64,000 nucleotides of DNA from Chloroflexota bacterium (GTDB lineage: Bacteria; Chloroflexota; Dehalococcoidia; Lucifugimonadales; Lucifugimonadaceae): the NCBI GenBank assembly GCA_029262735.1, contig JAJCYY010000114.1, forward strand, positions 1 through 64,000, written 5' to 3'. This document shows positions 1 to 8,319 of the stretch, one piece after another. Position 1 is the stretch's first letter; each line of letters opens with the position of its first letter. Under the pieces are notes generated by a model. That model worked only from the letters and a program-made list of their open reading frames with translations, was not told the origin of the DNA and searched no databases. The translations under genes and the position numbers were made by a program.

Positions 1-178
1 CGGAAGTCAGCTTCTCGTTGCCCAGCCAGTCTGCAATGAAGTCCGTGACCTTAGTCTCATCGCCCGTCGGCATGTATCCGGTGTTGACCGATGGAATGCG
101 AACCAGGTCCTGCTCAAGCCCGACGATCTCCTCGGTAAGACCGTCCACCTGGTCAAGCATGCTCTGAAGTGATGGCAA
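1..178 (-). CDS. M20 family metallopeptidase (N-terminal part)
   Basis: The reverse strand encodes the first ~59 residues of a protein cut by the window edge. The visible part contains EEIVGLEQDLVRIPSVNT followed by a GDET segment, the usual N-terminus of ArgE/DapE/CPG2-type zinc peptidases, which act on small peptides or N-acylated amino acids. The zinc ligands lie beyond the window. I chose the TTG at 178 because GGAG lies 7 nt upstream; an ATG at 160 is possible but has no such site. The exact substrate cannot be told from this piece. Confidence 0.65.
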   Translation of the reverse strand, partial: MPSLQSMLDQVDGLTEEIVGLEQDLVRIPSVNTGYMPTGDETKVTDFIADWLGNEKLTS

Positions 179-200
179 TGTTTTTCTCCGTTTGCTTTTC

Positions 201-392
201 CCTTACTGAAAGAGAGGGAGTTAAAGGGTGGGTGGTTCCGCGGTCAGGTCGAACCTTCGGCAAGCTCCGGATAGCCGTTTATTGTCATTCTGAACTCGAT
301 TCAGAATCTCTCGGAGACCTATCGCTGACGGTAAGATCCCGCGCCCGCAGGCGGGCACTCGTGCAAGCGGATACCCTGCGGTCGGGATGACA
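201..392. repeat. intergenic repeat cluster (modules A, D and B)
   Basis: This gap carries a degraded copy of the 'GGGAGTTAGAGGGTGGGT' module (about 214-233). It is followed by an inverse-orientation copy of the module that runs from GTCATTCTGAACTCGATTCA through GGTAAGATCCCGC to CGGTCGGGATGACA (about 286-392). The same modules recur at 1.7, 16.0, 21.4, 25.2, 32.3 and 57.3 kb. It includes a short GC-rich hairpin (GCGCCCGCAGGCGGGC). Nothing here looks coding. Confidence 0.7.
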
Positions 393-428
393 ACAATCCG
401 GTCATGATGTCGCAATCCGCGCCTCTAC

Positions 429-1604
429 CTACCTCTTCACATAAAGGTTGCTCTTGTGGTCGTAGACTCCCGGTGACTCGGCTGGCGGACCGCCGATCGA
501 CGGAATCAGCCCCGCCTTCCGGTCGTCAATCGTCTTCTGCCATGCGCGCATCAGGTCAGCCGTGTGTCCTCGGAAATGCGGCATCACGTAGCGGGCAAAA
601 AGCTCAAGTGAGTACTTGATCCGCGCCTGGTCGGTCCACTCATGCGTCGTGAACATCAGGCCGCCGAACCCGCCGGTCTCATCGTAAAGCTGCTGAATCT
701 GCTCGATAGCCTCGTCGGGCGTGCCAATGATCCAGCGACGCTGCTGCACAATCTCCTCGGCGGTCAGTGAATCGGGGTCCTGGTCCGGGTGCGTCAGCCA
801 TCCCGCCGGAGTGTTGATCGTGTAGAAATACTTGTGCACATCACGCACGATGCCTTCCCGCACCTCCGCCCACGCCTGCTCATGCGTGTCCGCCAGGTGA
901 ACGTACGTCACCAGCCTGAAATCGTCCCGGTCTGGTTTTGTCCCGTGCCTGGCGCCGTGATGCTCCACCCTGTTCCACAGCTCGTTGAGCGGAACACCGT
1001 TCGGCGGCCCCCCACCGGCAAGCGCAAACAGGATCATCTCGTACTGCGCAGCGAACTCCAATGACCTCTCACTGCCCACAGACGCCGTCGCCAGCTTGAG
1101 CCTTGGCTGCTGGTACGACCGCAACTGCAGGCCCATGTCCTTGATGCTCCAGAACTTGCCCTCGTACGTCACAGGCCCCGGTGTCTCGAGCAGCTTGACG
1201 ATGATCTCGGTCGACTCCCGCATCATCGGGTTCAGGTCCTGCACCGGGATGTTGAACAGCTGTATGTCCGGTGGCAGGCTGCTCGGACCGACGCCCAGCA
1301 CGACGCGACCGCGGGTCATATGGTCGAGGAAGGTGAACCTCTCCGCAACGTGAAACGGGTGGTGGTAAGGCAACCCGACGACCGATGTTCCGAGCTTTAT
1401 CCGGTGTGTTGTCGCCGATGCCTTCGCTAGAACCATCTCAGGCGCAGGGATGGTCTCCCAACCGGCGGAGTGGTGCTCGCCAATGTAGAACTCGTCGTAA
1501 TCCAGCTCTTCGGCGTAGTTGATCAGGTCGATGTCACGGTCAAACGCGAGCGCCGGATTTTCGCTCGGCAGGTGCAGCGGCATCATGAAGAAAGCGAATT
1601 TCAT
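429..1604 (-). CDS. LLM-class flavin-dependent monooxygenase (luciferase-like)
   Basis: The 391-residue product is a bacterial-luciferase-like TIM-barrel oxidoreductase that would use reduced FMN (or F420). The N-terminus MKFAFFMMPLH, the segment DEFYIGEHHSAGWE (~35-48), and the barrel segments LGTSVVGLPYHHP and GRVVLGVGPSS are typical of this superfamily. The C-terminal half has the usual PDEAIEQIQQLYDE and GGFGGLMF segments. I chose the ATG at 1604 because family members start MKFxxF; a GTG at 1643 has a GGGAG just upstream and would add 13 residues. SAR202-type genomes carry many such enzymes, proposed to oxidise recalcitrant organic matter; the substrate here is unknown. Confidence 0.85.
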   Translation of the reverse strand: MKFAFFMMPLHLPSENPALAFDRDIDLINYAEELDYDEFYIGEHHSAGWETIPAPEMVLAKASATTHRIKLGTSVVGLPYHHPFHVAERFTFLDHMTRGRVVLGVGPSSLPPDIQLFNIPVQDLNPMMRESTEIIVKLLETPGPVTYEGKFWSIKDMGLQLRSYQQPRLKLATASVGSERSLEFAAQYEMILFALAGGGPPNGVPLNELWNRVEHHGARHGTKPDRDDFRLVTYVHLADTHEQAWAEVREGIVRDVHKYFYTINTPAGWLTHPDQDPDSLTAEEIVQQRRWIIGTPDEAIEQIQQLYDETGGFGGLMFTTHEWTDQARIKYSLELFARYVMPHFRGHTADLMRAWQKTIDDRKAGLIPSIGGPPAESPGVYDHKSNLYVKR

Positions 1605-1683
1605 GTTGTTATTCTGTGTCCGTCTGACTTGTTGCCAGTCCACTCTTCTCCCAGCGGCAGAAGCATGGACGAGGGAGAAGTTC

Positions 1684-1856
1684 TGTCATCCCGACCGCGG
1701 GTACCCGATTGCGGGTCGCAGGGATCTTACCGGCCATGCGGCTGAATCCGCTCAGTCGAGCATTCACCAGACCACTCCACCGTCCATATGTGATCACCAG
1801 AGAGATTCTGAATCAATCCGTTCGGCTTCGCTCAGGACAGGGACAGAATGACAAAG
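1684..1856. repeat. intergenic repeat, module B (with internal spacer)
   Basis: The segment begins GTCATCCCGACCGCGGGTA, runs through GCAGGGATCTTACCGGCC, and ends at AGAGATTCTGAATCAATCC then CAGAATGACAAAG. It aligns with the copies at 286-392 (inverted), 16150-16235 and 57325-57445, including the internal stretch with CCGTCCATRTGTGATC. It separates the divergent flavin monooxygenase and PD40 genes. No coding signal is seen in it. Confidence 0.7.
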
Positions 1857-2197
1857 GCGTTTCTCCGTCACCTCAATCCGCGTCCAGAGGGCACCTGGCC
1901 GGGAGAGAGGGTTTGAATCGGTTATCTGGTTGATTGCCGTTTTCCCCGCCCTCACCACTTCCGCTGGAACCTAGCACCCACTCATACTCCGGTCAATCTT
2001 GGGATCAATCTGCCCGGTCCGTCGTCAGAGTCAGTCAAACGGTATCCGCGCAAAGCCGCGGCGCTCACCGTCTCATCTCAGAGCTCAACTCAGATAACAT
2101 CTTCACTGACTCAGTCAGTCTCGGCCCGGAACATCCGGACGGAGCACCTGCACGAAACCCCAAAAAGCACCCGCGCACCCGCGCTCTTCCTGAGCAC

Positions 2198-3241
2198 TTG
2201 TTCGGACTCTCACTGGCGACAAATCGCCGCGTACATATCAGACGAATCGCTCTTCCCCTGCTTGCCGCCACCGTAAGCGCAGCATTCGCCTGCTCCAGCG
2301 GCACGCCCGACACAGGATCCATCGTCTTCACATCCAGGGTGAAGCTTGGGCCGGAGCAAACCAGCCGTAGCGACATCTACATCTCGCGGTCATCAGAAGA
2401 GCCGATGACGCGCCTCACGATCGCAGGCAACAGGGACCTGTCGCCAAAATGGTCTCCGAACCGCAAGCAGATCGCCTTTCTCTCTGAACGGAACGGTGAA
2501 TTCGATATCTGGATCACCGATGCAAAGGGAGAGGACAAGCGAGTCCTGTTCTCCGATCTTGGCGGGGCGATGAGGTTCGAATGGGCCCCGGACTCCCGGC
2601 GCATCGCGTACGAGGTAAAGACCGGCGCGCGTAGCCAGATCCTGGTTGGGAACGTGCAGACCGGTGAGTCGACGCCGTTGACATCTGCAAGAGAATCAGC
2701 GTTCCTCGGCAGCTGGTCGCCCGATGGCGACTGGCTCGTCTACCGGCTCGAATCGGCGGAACGCGCCGGCCTATTCAGAGGCAACCCGGAAGGCGTCAAC
2801 GAGATCGAAGTGTCGCCAACGATGGGCGACAACCCGCGCTGGTCATCGAACGGCCGCTGGATCGTGTTTACCGCGGAAATCGATGGCAGCCAGAACATAG
2901 TCATCGTGCCGTCTGGCGGCGGCGACGAGACGAACCTCACTCCGAGCGCAGGTAACAACAGAACTCCGGTCTGGTCACCCGACGGACAGCGAATAGCGTT
3001 CGTTTCGGACCGCGACGGCAACCAGGAGATCTACGTCATCGACTCAAGCGGCCGCAACGAGAAACGGCTCACAAGCAACCGCAGTTCGGATGTGGCCCCA
3101 TCGTGGTCTCGACGCACAAATCGGATTGCATTCGTCTCCGGCGTCGATGGCGACCTTGACCTTTTCACGATGAGGCCGGACGGCTCGAACCAGCGCCGTC
3201 GGACGGCAGACGACAGGGACATTATCGATTTGGACTGGTGA
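2198..3241 (+). CDS. TolB-like PD40 beta-propeller lipoprotein
   Basis: The protein is a predicted exported lipoprotein with a six-bladed PD40 (WD40-like) propeller. The signal segment ALPLLAATVSAAFAC ends in a lipobox (AFA-C) about 32 residues in. Repeats with the pattern WSPDGxxIAFxSxRxGxxxIYxxD recur six times (for example VWSPDGQRIAFVSDRDG and SWSRRTNRIAFVSGVDG). The frame is open from a TTG at 1934, but those extra ~88 residues are compositionally odd and would place the signal peptide internally. I therefore chose the TTG at 2198, though it lacks a clear Shine-Dalgarno. Such propellers usually bind proteins or glycans at the cell surface; no specific role can be given. Confidence 0.7.
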   Translation: MFGLSLATNRRVHIRRIALPLLAATVSAAFACSSGTPDTGSIVFTSRVKLGPEQTSRSDIYISRSSEEPMTRLTIAGNRDLSPKWSPNRKQIAFLSERNGEFDIWITDAKGEDKRVLFSDLGGAMRFEWAPDSRRIAYEVKTGARSQILVGNVQTGESTPLTSARESAFLGSWSPDGDWLVYRLESAERAGLFRGNPEGVNEIEVSPTMGDNPRWSSNGRWIVFTAEIDGSQNIVIVPSGGGDETNLTPSAGNNRTPVWSPDGQRIAFVSDRDGNQEIYVIDSSGRNEKRLTSNRSSDVAPSWSRRTNRIAFVSGVDGDLDLFTMRPDGSNQRRRTADDRDIIDLDW

Positions 3242-3266
3242 CGGCGGAGTTCGAACCGCCCGTGAC

Positions 3267-4325
3267 CTAGCTGTCGGCTGAAACCGGCTCCGGTGCTGCC
3301 GGATCGGTCTCGCTCCCACCATTGCCATTACCCGCGGGCTTCCTCAGCGCGGGTGGCCGCGGCTTTGATGAGGAAGATCCGTTGCTGCCGGACGACGATG
3401 CGCTGGCCGCCGTTCCGCCGACCTTCCGTCGAGAAGGCGTCCTGCGGATATTCGGTCTGCTGGGAGCTTCCTCGGCAACCTCTGCCGGTTGCGTCTTCCG
3501 CGCAGCGGTCTCCTCGGTGACCTTGGTGGTATTTGCGGCCGTCTCCTTCTCAGGTTCCGGCTCGCTCGACCGTGACGAAGCCCTCGTCCGAGTGCTCGTC
3601 CGAGTCGCAGTCCTTCCTGAAGCGGTTCTTCCCGTAGCGGTCCTTGTGCTTCGCCGTGCCGCCGGTTTGGACGCAGCCTTAGTCGCCGCCTTGTCCTCGC
3701 CGTTCGGTGAAGCCGCCTCGTCCGAAACCTCGGGCCTGCGAAGGGCAGCACTGCGTTCTCGTTGCTGGGTCCGCGTCATCCACAATCCGGTGAAGAAGGT
3801 CTTCGTCAGTCTGATATGAAGATCGGCAACACGTGCGGCCTCAGCCGAAATATTGGTGTCGAACGCCGCCACCTCAACCTGCTTTCCGACATCTTTCGCA
3901 GCCTGCAGGGCAGGGTAGAAGTCGGCATCGCCTGAGACGATGATGGCTGTGTCGTAGTCGTCCCGGTAAGCCCGGGTGACGAGGTCGACTGCGAGCATCA
4001 CATCGACGCCCTTCTCGACCATCGTGGCGCCGCGTTGCTTCCAGATACCGAGCTTCACCTCAAGGTGAGGCGTGTCGTAAAGAGAAGACAGGAACTTGTC
4101 CTGGTCGGACGCGTTAGAGCGGTCCTCGAACGCTTCCTGGCGAATGTTGTAGTAGTAGACGCGGCGCATGTCGCGGCCGTTGGCCAGCTTCTGCGCAAAC
4201 TTGTCGAACTGTAGATCGTGGCGGCCGCAGACCTGGCCGAGGACGTGGTAAAGGTTGCTACCGTCAATAAAGACCATCACGCGTTCGTCCGCCCGGGACG
4301 AAGGCCTGGTCGTAGCCTTGGGCAT
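3267..4325 (-). CDS. NYN domain (LabA/DUF88-like) protein with basic low-complexity tail
   Basis: The N-terminal ~175 residues are a NYN/PIN-like nuclease domain. FIDGSNLYHVL (~19-29) carries the first acidic residue, VDVMLAVDLVTRAY (~107-120) the second, and IIVSGDADFYPAL (~128-140) the third cluster, as in LabA/DUF88 proteins thought to cleave RNA. The remaining ~150 residues are low-complexity and rich in Arg, Thr, Ser, Ala and Glu (RTATGRTASGRTATRTSTRT), probably disordered and nucleic-acid-binding. The ATG has GGAGG 5 nt upstream, so the start is firm. It is convergent with the preceding PD40 gene. Confidence 0.85.
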   Translation of the reverse strand: MPKATTRPSSRADERVMVFIDGSNLYHVLGQVCGRHDLQFDKFAQKLANGRDMRRVYYYNIRQEAFEDRSNASDQDKFLSSLYDTPHLEVKLGIWKQRGATMVEKGVDVMLAVDLVTRAYRDDYDTAIIVSGDADFYPALQAAKDVGKQVEVAAFDTNISAEAARVADLHIRLTKTFFTGLWMTRTQQRERSAALRRPEVSDEAASPNGEDKAATKAASKPAARRSTRTATGRTASGRTATRTSTRTRASSRSSEPEPEKETAANTTKVTEETAARKTQPAEVAEEAPSRPNIRRTPSRRKVGGTAASASSSGSNGSSSSKPRPPALRKPAGNGNGGSETDPAAPEPVSADS

Positions 4326-4852
4326 TAATGCCTCCAGATATTCGGTTGTGCTGGACGCACTCCCTGGGGGCGGAGCGGGAAAATCACCGGACCGCTGTTC
4401 ATATAAGCGGGGTGCGTCTGGACATTCCGGTTGGTTGTCATCATTAAGATGAGGCGCTCAAATGCGCCTGTGTAAATCTATTCTACTCCTGCCATGAAGT
4501 GAACGAAGTAGGGCGATCCTCCATGTTGCGTAGATGTTTGGGCTAACGACGGAGTTGCCATCTCTCCGGAACTGGCGGTATTTGATCCACTGCCAATCCC
4601 TTCGTCCCGAGTCAGAACGAGGGACCCGGGGCGGACGAGGCAACGCACCAAGACCGCTCTTTGCATCAGCGGAACCCACCGCGAATGCCTCCCAACTCCA
4701 GGTTCTCGCCCGTACGCGGGCACTCGCTAACTCAGGGCGACGACAGGTGCTCTGATACCTACATGCCCATTTGACGCCGCACGCCGCTCCCACCATCATG
4801 GCGACTACCCACATATCCCGACCGCAGCAAGCCAATCATCGGAAGGAACGCC
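4326..4852. other. intergenic region with one dispersed repeat
   Basis: This 527-base gap contains only the module C repeat near 4598-4665. Short open frames on the minus strand (up to 125 codons) do not resemble anything and overlap the repeat. The plus-strand end carries the ribosome-binding site GGAAGGA for the next gene. I see no RNA gene. Confidence 0.5.
4598..4665 (+). repeat. dispersed repeat, module C
   Basis: The stretch CTTCGTCCCGA-n-CGGGGCGGACGAGGCAACG-CACCAAGACCGCTCT matches 32533-32600 with few changes, including GAGGCAACGCACCA and CGGGGCGGAYGAGG. Both copies lie in long non-coding gaps and in the same orientation. Function is unknown. Confidence 0.6.
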
Positions 4853-5545
4853 ATGAGGCCGGTATCCACATTTGACTCACCCTGCGAGATGCCAAACGGC
4901 CTCCAGTGGTACGGCGATGAACTGTTCGTCATGGACCAGCTGACCGACGATGTCCTGGTCATCAACGAGACTGGCGACCTGCTGCGGACCATTAATACCC
5001 CCACCGAAAACGGCTCCGGCATCACCGTTGGCGGCGGCTACCTCTGGACCGCCTCGAACGGGCAGTCAGTTTCCCGGGCGGCGCGGTCAACCGACACACA
5101 CCTCGGCTACATCTACAAGCTGGATCTTGAGACAGGCAAGGCGATCGACCGCTACCGGACTCCCGACGGCGGGGGAATACACGGTATCGAATGGGACGAC
5201 GGACTGATCTGGGTCACGGCGTTCGCACCCAAGGCACTCCAACTCTGCGACCCGTCCGACGACATGAAGATCGTCAAGACGTTCCCGTTAACGCTGGAAC
5301 GGCTGCATGGCCTTGCGCGTGACGGCGACGGCGTCTGGTGCGCGCACACAACCGATAACGTGATTGTGAAGTACAACGTCGAGACAGGCGCCGAAACGGA
5401 CCGAATTACGATGGGCCCGACCGACGCATTCGTCCACGGCATGTCGATACGAAATGGCGAACTGTGGTACGCAGACGCCAACTTTGCTGGCACTCATGGA
5501 ACGGCAACAAGAGGCAAGCCGGAGATCGGCAAGCTGGCCGGATAG
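4853..5545 (+). CDS. beta-propeller (Vgb/SMP-30-like) protein
   Basis: The 230-residue cytoplasmic protein (no signal peptide) is built of short beta-propeller repeats: NGLQWYGDELFVMDQLTDDV, GGGYLWTAS, GIEWDDGLIWVTAFAPKAL, GLARDGDGVWCAHTTDN, GMSIRNGELWYADA. This pattern is shared by virginiamycin-B-lyase-like, SMP-30-like and glutaminyl-cyclase-like propellers. A clear GGAAGGA stands 5 nt before the ATG. The catalytic residues of those families cannot be assigned with confidence, so only the fold is called. Confidence 0.7.
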   Translation: MRPVSTFDSPCEMPNGLQWYGDELFVMDQLTDDVLVINETGDLLRTINTPTENGSGITVGGGYLWTASNGQSVSRAARSTDTHLGYIYKLDLETGKAIDRYRTPDGGGIHGIEWDDGLIWVTAFAPKALQLCDPSDDMKIVKTFPLTLERLHGLARDGDGVWCAHTTDNVIVKYNVETGAETDRITMGPTDAFVHGMSIRNGELWYADANFAGTHGTATRGKPEIGKLAG

Positions 5546-5573
5546 GGCGGCTACGTAGAAGAGAAGCGGCTCT

Positions 5574-6560
5574 TCAGTGAATCAACTTCCGAGAAAGCCG
5601 ATAGCTGGTCGCCCCTCGCATCGCCGCAACGCCATCGTTGGCGCGGGCCGTATTGTCGCCGCTGCGGTTGAAGATGCCCGCCGAAGTGGTTCCGTCGGCA
5701 TCGAAAAACACGCCGTTCCCAGGGCCGGTTGTATTACCCGAAACGCTCAGCTCTCCAAAGTCGTAGATGTGCTTCATCAACTGCGCCTGGGCCTCCATGT
5801 TGAAATCGACCCAGTCAATGCGGCCACGCTGGATATCGTCCTCCCAGTGATACGCATTCGGCAAGGTCCGCTGCGCAAACAACGCGTCGCTTGAGTACCT
5901 CGCTCCATAGTGCTGGTACTGCCACACGTGTACACACTCGTGGACAAACTGGCTCTGCTCGGTCGCGAATTGGACGTTCTTCATGTACACGGTGTTACCG
6001 GCCACAAACGGGCGGCTGTTCCCACTGAAAACTCCTGCGGACCCATCGACAATTCTGATGTTGTAAAGAGCGAGCGAATCGCAGAAAACGCGCTTCAGGA
6101 GATCACGCTCTGCCTGGGTGAGTCGTCGCCTTACGTACAGGAAAAGCGCTGCCTGGACGACCGAAATGAGCTCTGCACCGACCATGAGAATGGCACCAGC
6201 TATTCCGGAACCAATGTCGCCCAGTCCTTCTTTAATCAATGCCGCGTCAAGTGCGATGCTGCCACCGACGACGCGGATGATTCCCGTAACAAGGCCCGAG
6301 ACTATTGCACCGGCACCCTTGACCGCCGCAGCAACCAGTCGGAATGGAGCCGCTACTAATCCTCCGACCTGGCGTACCACTTTGGCCGCGATGCTCCCGG
6401 CTGTCGGGATCTTCTCCACCTGATCGGCTACTGCGTCGGCCGCGTCTTCGATCGCATTGGCGACCGTCTCCACCACGTCACTGACAGCCTCCACGACGGC
6501 ATTCACGGCCTCCGCGACCACTTCGGTAGTCGCTTTGACCGCATCCTTGAGCCATCCCAT
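5574..6560 (-). CDS. HExxH-containing protein with amphipathic helical N-terminus
   Basis: Residues 1-50 are Val/Ala-rich amphipathic helix with near-regular periodicity (EVVAEAVNAVVEAVSDVVET). Residues ~55-145 contain several long hydrophobic segments (GAIVSGLVTGIIRVVGG; IAGAILMVGAELISVVQAAL). Residues 207-211 are HECVH followed by VWQY, a zincin-type HExxH that strongly recalls the HELTHVxQQ of DUF4157 (eCIS-core) proteins, preceded by NTVYMKNV in place of the DUF4157 'DIHFxPG'. The C-terminal ~110 residues are not recognised. A good AAGGA lies 7 nt before the ATG. It could be a membrane-active toxin or a stand-alone effector; the eCIS locus is ~27 kb away. The function is not established. 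Confidence 0.6.
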   Translation of the reverse strand: MGWLKDAVKATTEVVAEAVNAVVEAVSDVVETVANAIEDAADAVADQVEKIPTAGSIAAKVVRQVGGLVAAPFRLVAAAVKGAGAIVSGLVTGIIRVVGGSIALDAALIKEGLGDIGSGIAGAILMVGAELISVVQAALFLYVRRRLTQAERDLLKRVFCDSLALYNIRIVDGSAGVFSGNSRPFVAGNTVYMKNVQFATEQSQFVHECVHVWQYQHYGARYSSDALFAQRTLPNAYHWEDDIQRGRIDWVDFNMEAQAQLMKHIYDFGELSVSGNTTGPGNGVFFDADGTTSAGIFNRSGDNTARANDGVAAMRGATSYRLSRKLIH

Positions 6561-6890
6561 ACGCTTTTCCTTCTCACACCAGAATTTGGATCGTCGATAT
6601 GCCGTTGGTCAGTCTGCGTATTCTTCCGGTTAGCGTGAGTCTGATCGCGCCGATATTACGGTCTGCTCGATCACAACACAAACCGATGGCCAGCTTCCGG
6701 AGTGAATGCCGTATCGAAAGTGGTGAATCGTCAAGATGCCAATTTTTTGTAGAAGGAGCGGGCCTCCCGAGCGGGTCTTGAGTTGGAACGGGGAGAAGTG
6801 GTAATAAGAGACACACAACCGCCAAAAGAGGAAATTCAGAGAACGACAAGCTGACGGGATGAGCGGACAAGCCTGTCCGCCGGGCTCACC
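6561..6890. other. intergenic region, nothing recognised
   Basis: This gap lies between the divergent HExxH gene and the enolase-superfamily gene. The small open frames in it do not resemble proteins and lack ribosome-binding sites. It probably carries both promoters, but I could not pick convincing -35/-10 pairs. Confidence 0.4.
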
Positions 6891-6981
6891 GTTCACCCAA
6901 CGAGAAAATAGAGCAAAGACTCGGGTTTTCAGGATCCACTGTTCACCCAACGAGAAAAAAACCGTTCACCCATCGAGAAAA
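6891..6981 (+). repeat. three direct repeats of a leader motif before the enolase-superfamily start
   Basis: The 17-18 base motif GTTCACCCAACGAGAAAA occurs at 6891-6908, 6941-6958 and, with one change (CATCGAG), at 6964-6981, the last directly abutting the ATG at 6983. A related TCTCACCCAACGGAGAAAAC sits directly before the oxidoreductase start at 24128, and CTCACCCAACGCAGAA lies upstream of 20195. The last part (GAGAAAA) acts as the ribosome-binding region. The repetition suggests either duplicated leader sequence or a bound regulatory site. Confidence 0.6.
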
Positions 6982-6982
6982 A

Positions 6983-8143
6983 ATGAAAGTTACAGAGATC
7001 AAGCAGTACCGCGTTCAGGACCCTGGCAAGCGCAGCGGCTATTACATCATCAAGATCAACACGGACGCCGGTATCTACGGTCTCGGCGAAGTTGGCATAC
7101 GCAGTTGGGGCAACGCAATCCAGCACGCAGTCGACCACCTCGGCGAACTCGTCATCGGCTCCGACCCGTGGGAGACCGAACGGCTCTGGCAGGAGATGTT
7201 CCGCTCCGGCTTCTTCCCTGCTGACACGGTCTACTCATGTGCCATCAGCGCCATCGATATCGCCCTCTGGGACATCAAGGGGAAATCGGTCGAAAAGCCG
7301 GTCTACAAGCTGCTCGGCGGCCCGGTGCGCAACAAGGTCGTTTGCTATCCGCACATCGGCGGCGCGACCATCGAAAAACTGGTCGACAGCGCGAAAGAGC
7401 ACTGGGACAAGGGCTGGAAGTTCGCCCGCTGGCACCAGCCGCCAACGCACGGCGACCTCACAGAGCCCGGCGTGCTTGATCCGCGTGACGCCATCAAGGT
7501 CAGCGTCGATGCTATGGAAGCAGTGCGAACCGCGCTCCCCGACATCCAGATCTGCTTCGACCTGCACTCTCGCATCGATACCACGCACGCCATCCAGATG
7601 TGCAAAGAGCTAGAGCCGTTCAAGCCGTTCTTTATCGAGGACCCGATCCGCTCCGAAAACGCCGCCAGCTACAGGAAGATCCACGAGAAGGTGAATCTGC
7701 CGATCGCGGCGGGCGAACAGTGGGGCTCAAAATGGAGCTTTCGCGAGGTGATCGAGAACGAGTGGATCGACTATGCCCGCATCGATCTCTGCATCGCCGG
7801 TGGGATCACTGAAGCCCTGAAGATCACTCACTGGGCCGAGACTCACTACATCGACATCGTGCCGCACAACCCGCTCGGGCCGGTCAGCGCGGCGGCGTGC
7901 GTACAGCTCTGCATGGCCTCGACGAACGTCGGCGTGCAGGAGATGCCGCGCCAGCCGGGAACCTTCGCAACCGACCTTTTCCCGGTTCAGATCAAGTGGG
8001 AAGATGGCTACGCCTGGGCGCCTGATGTGCCCGGCCTCGGAGTTGAGTTGGATGAGGAGGTTGCCGAGGCGAATTCCATAACGGACTCAAAGACCTTCAC
8101 GCCAAGAATGACCCGCAGCGACGGCGCATACACGAACTGGTAG
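6983..8143 (+). CDS. enolase-superfamily sugar-acid dehydratase (mandelate racemase/muconate lactonizing type)
   Basis: The 386-residue protein has the capping domain followed by the (beta/alpha)7-beta barrel of the mandelate racemase group. The metal ligands are visible in order: D in CFDLHSR (~195), E in FFIEDPI (~221) and E in AAGEQW (~248). A likely catalytic His lies in VPHNPLGPVS (~298). The D-x-H arrangement (DLH) resembles mannonate/galactonate-type acid-sugar dehydratases rather than muconate cycloisomerases. It precedes an amidohydrolase of the sugar-lactonase type on the same strand, which fits lactone opening followed by dehydration of an aldonic acid. The substrate cannot be fixed from sequence alone. 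Confidence 0.85.
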   Translation: MKVTEIKQYRVQDPGKRSGYYIIKINTDAGIYGLGEVGIRSWGNAIQHAVDHLGELVIGSDPWETERLWQEMFRSGFFPADTVYSCAISAIDIALWDIKGKSVEKPVYKLLGGPVRNKVVCYPHIGGATIEKLVDSAKEHWDKGWKFARWHQPPTHGDLTEPGVLDPRDAIKVSVDAMEAVRTALPDIQICFDLHSRIDTTHAIQMCKELEPFKPFFIEDPIRSENAASYRKIHEKVNLPIAAGEQWGSKWSFREVIENEWIDYARIDLCIAGGITEALKITHWAETHYIDIVPHNPLGPVSAAACVQLCMASTNVGVQEMPRQPGTFATDLFPVQIKWEDGYAWAPDVPGLGVELDEEVAEANSITDSKTFTPRMTRSDGAYTNW

Positions 8144-8319
8144 TTGCAGGATTCGGGAACCTCGCACCTGCCAGTACTGATCTGCCGTCCGGTCCGTTCG
8201 GCGAACATTCCTCTCCCCCAGTTCACACATCCCGCTCTTTCCGCCATAATCGCGATCATGTCCGCTGGCCCTGTGCGACCTACTCGACCCCCAAGATAGC
8301 CTGAAGACGGAATCACCAA

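Noticed and set aside
1934-2197. First ~88 codons of the PD40 propeller frame
   Set aside because: They precede a clear lipoprotein signal peptide, which must be N-terminal, and show no conserved features.
4458-4835. Minus-strand open frame of 125 codons in the gap
   Set aside because: It covers the module C repeat, has no ribosome-binding site and no protein family features.
6891-6981. Possible CRISPR-like array
   Set aside because: The three repeats have unequal spacing (32 and 5 bases between copies), no unique spacers of constant length, and no cas genes nearby; the motif is a start-codon leader.
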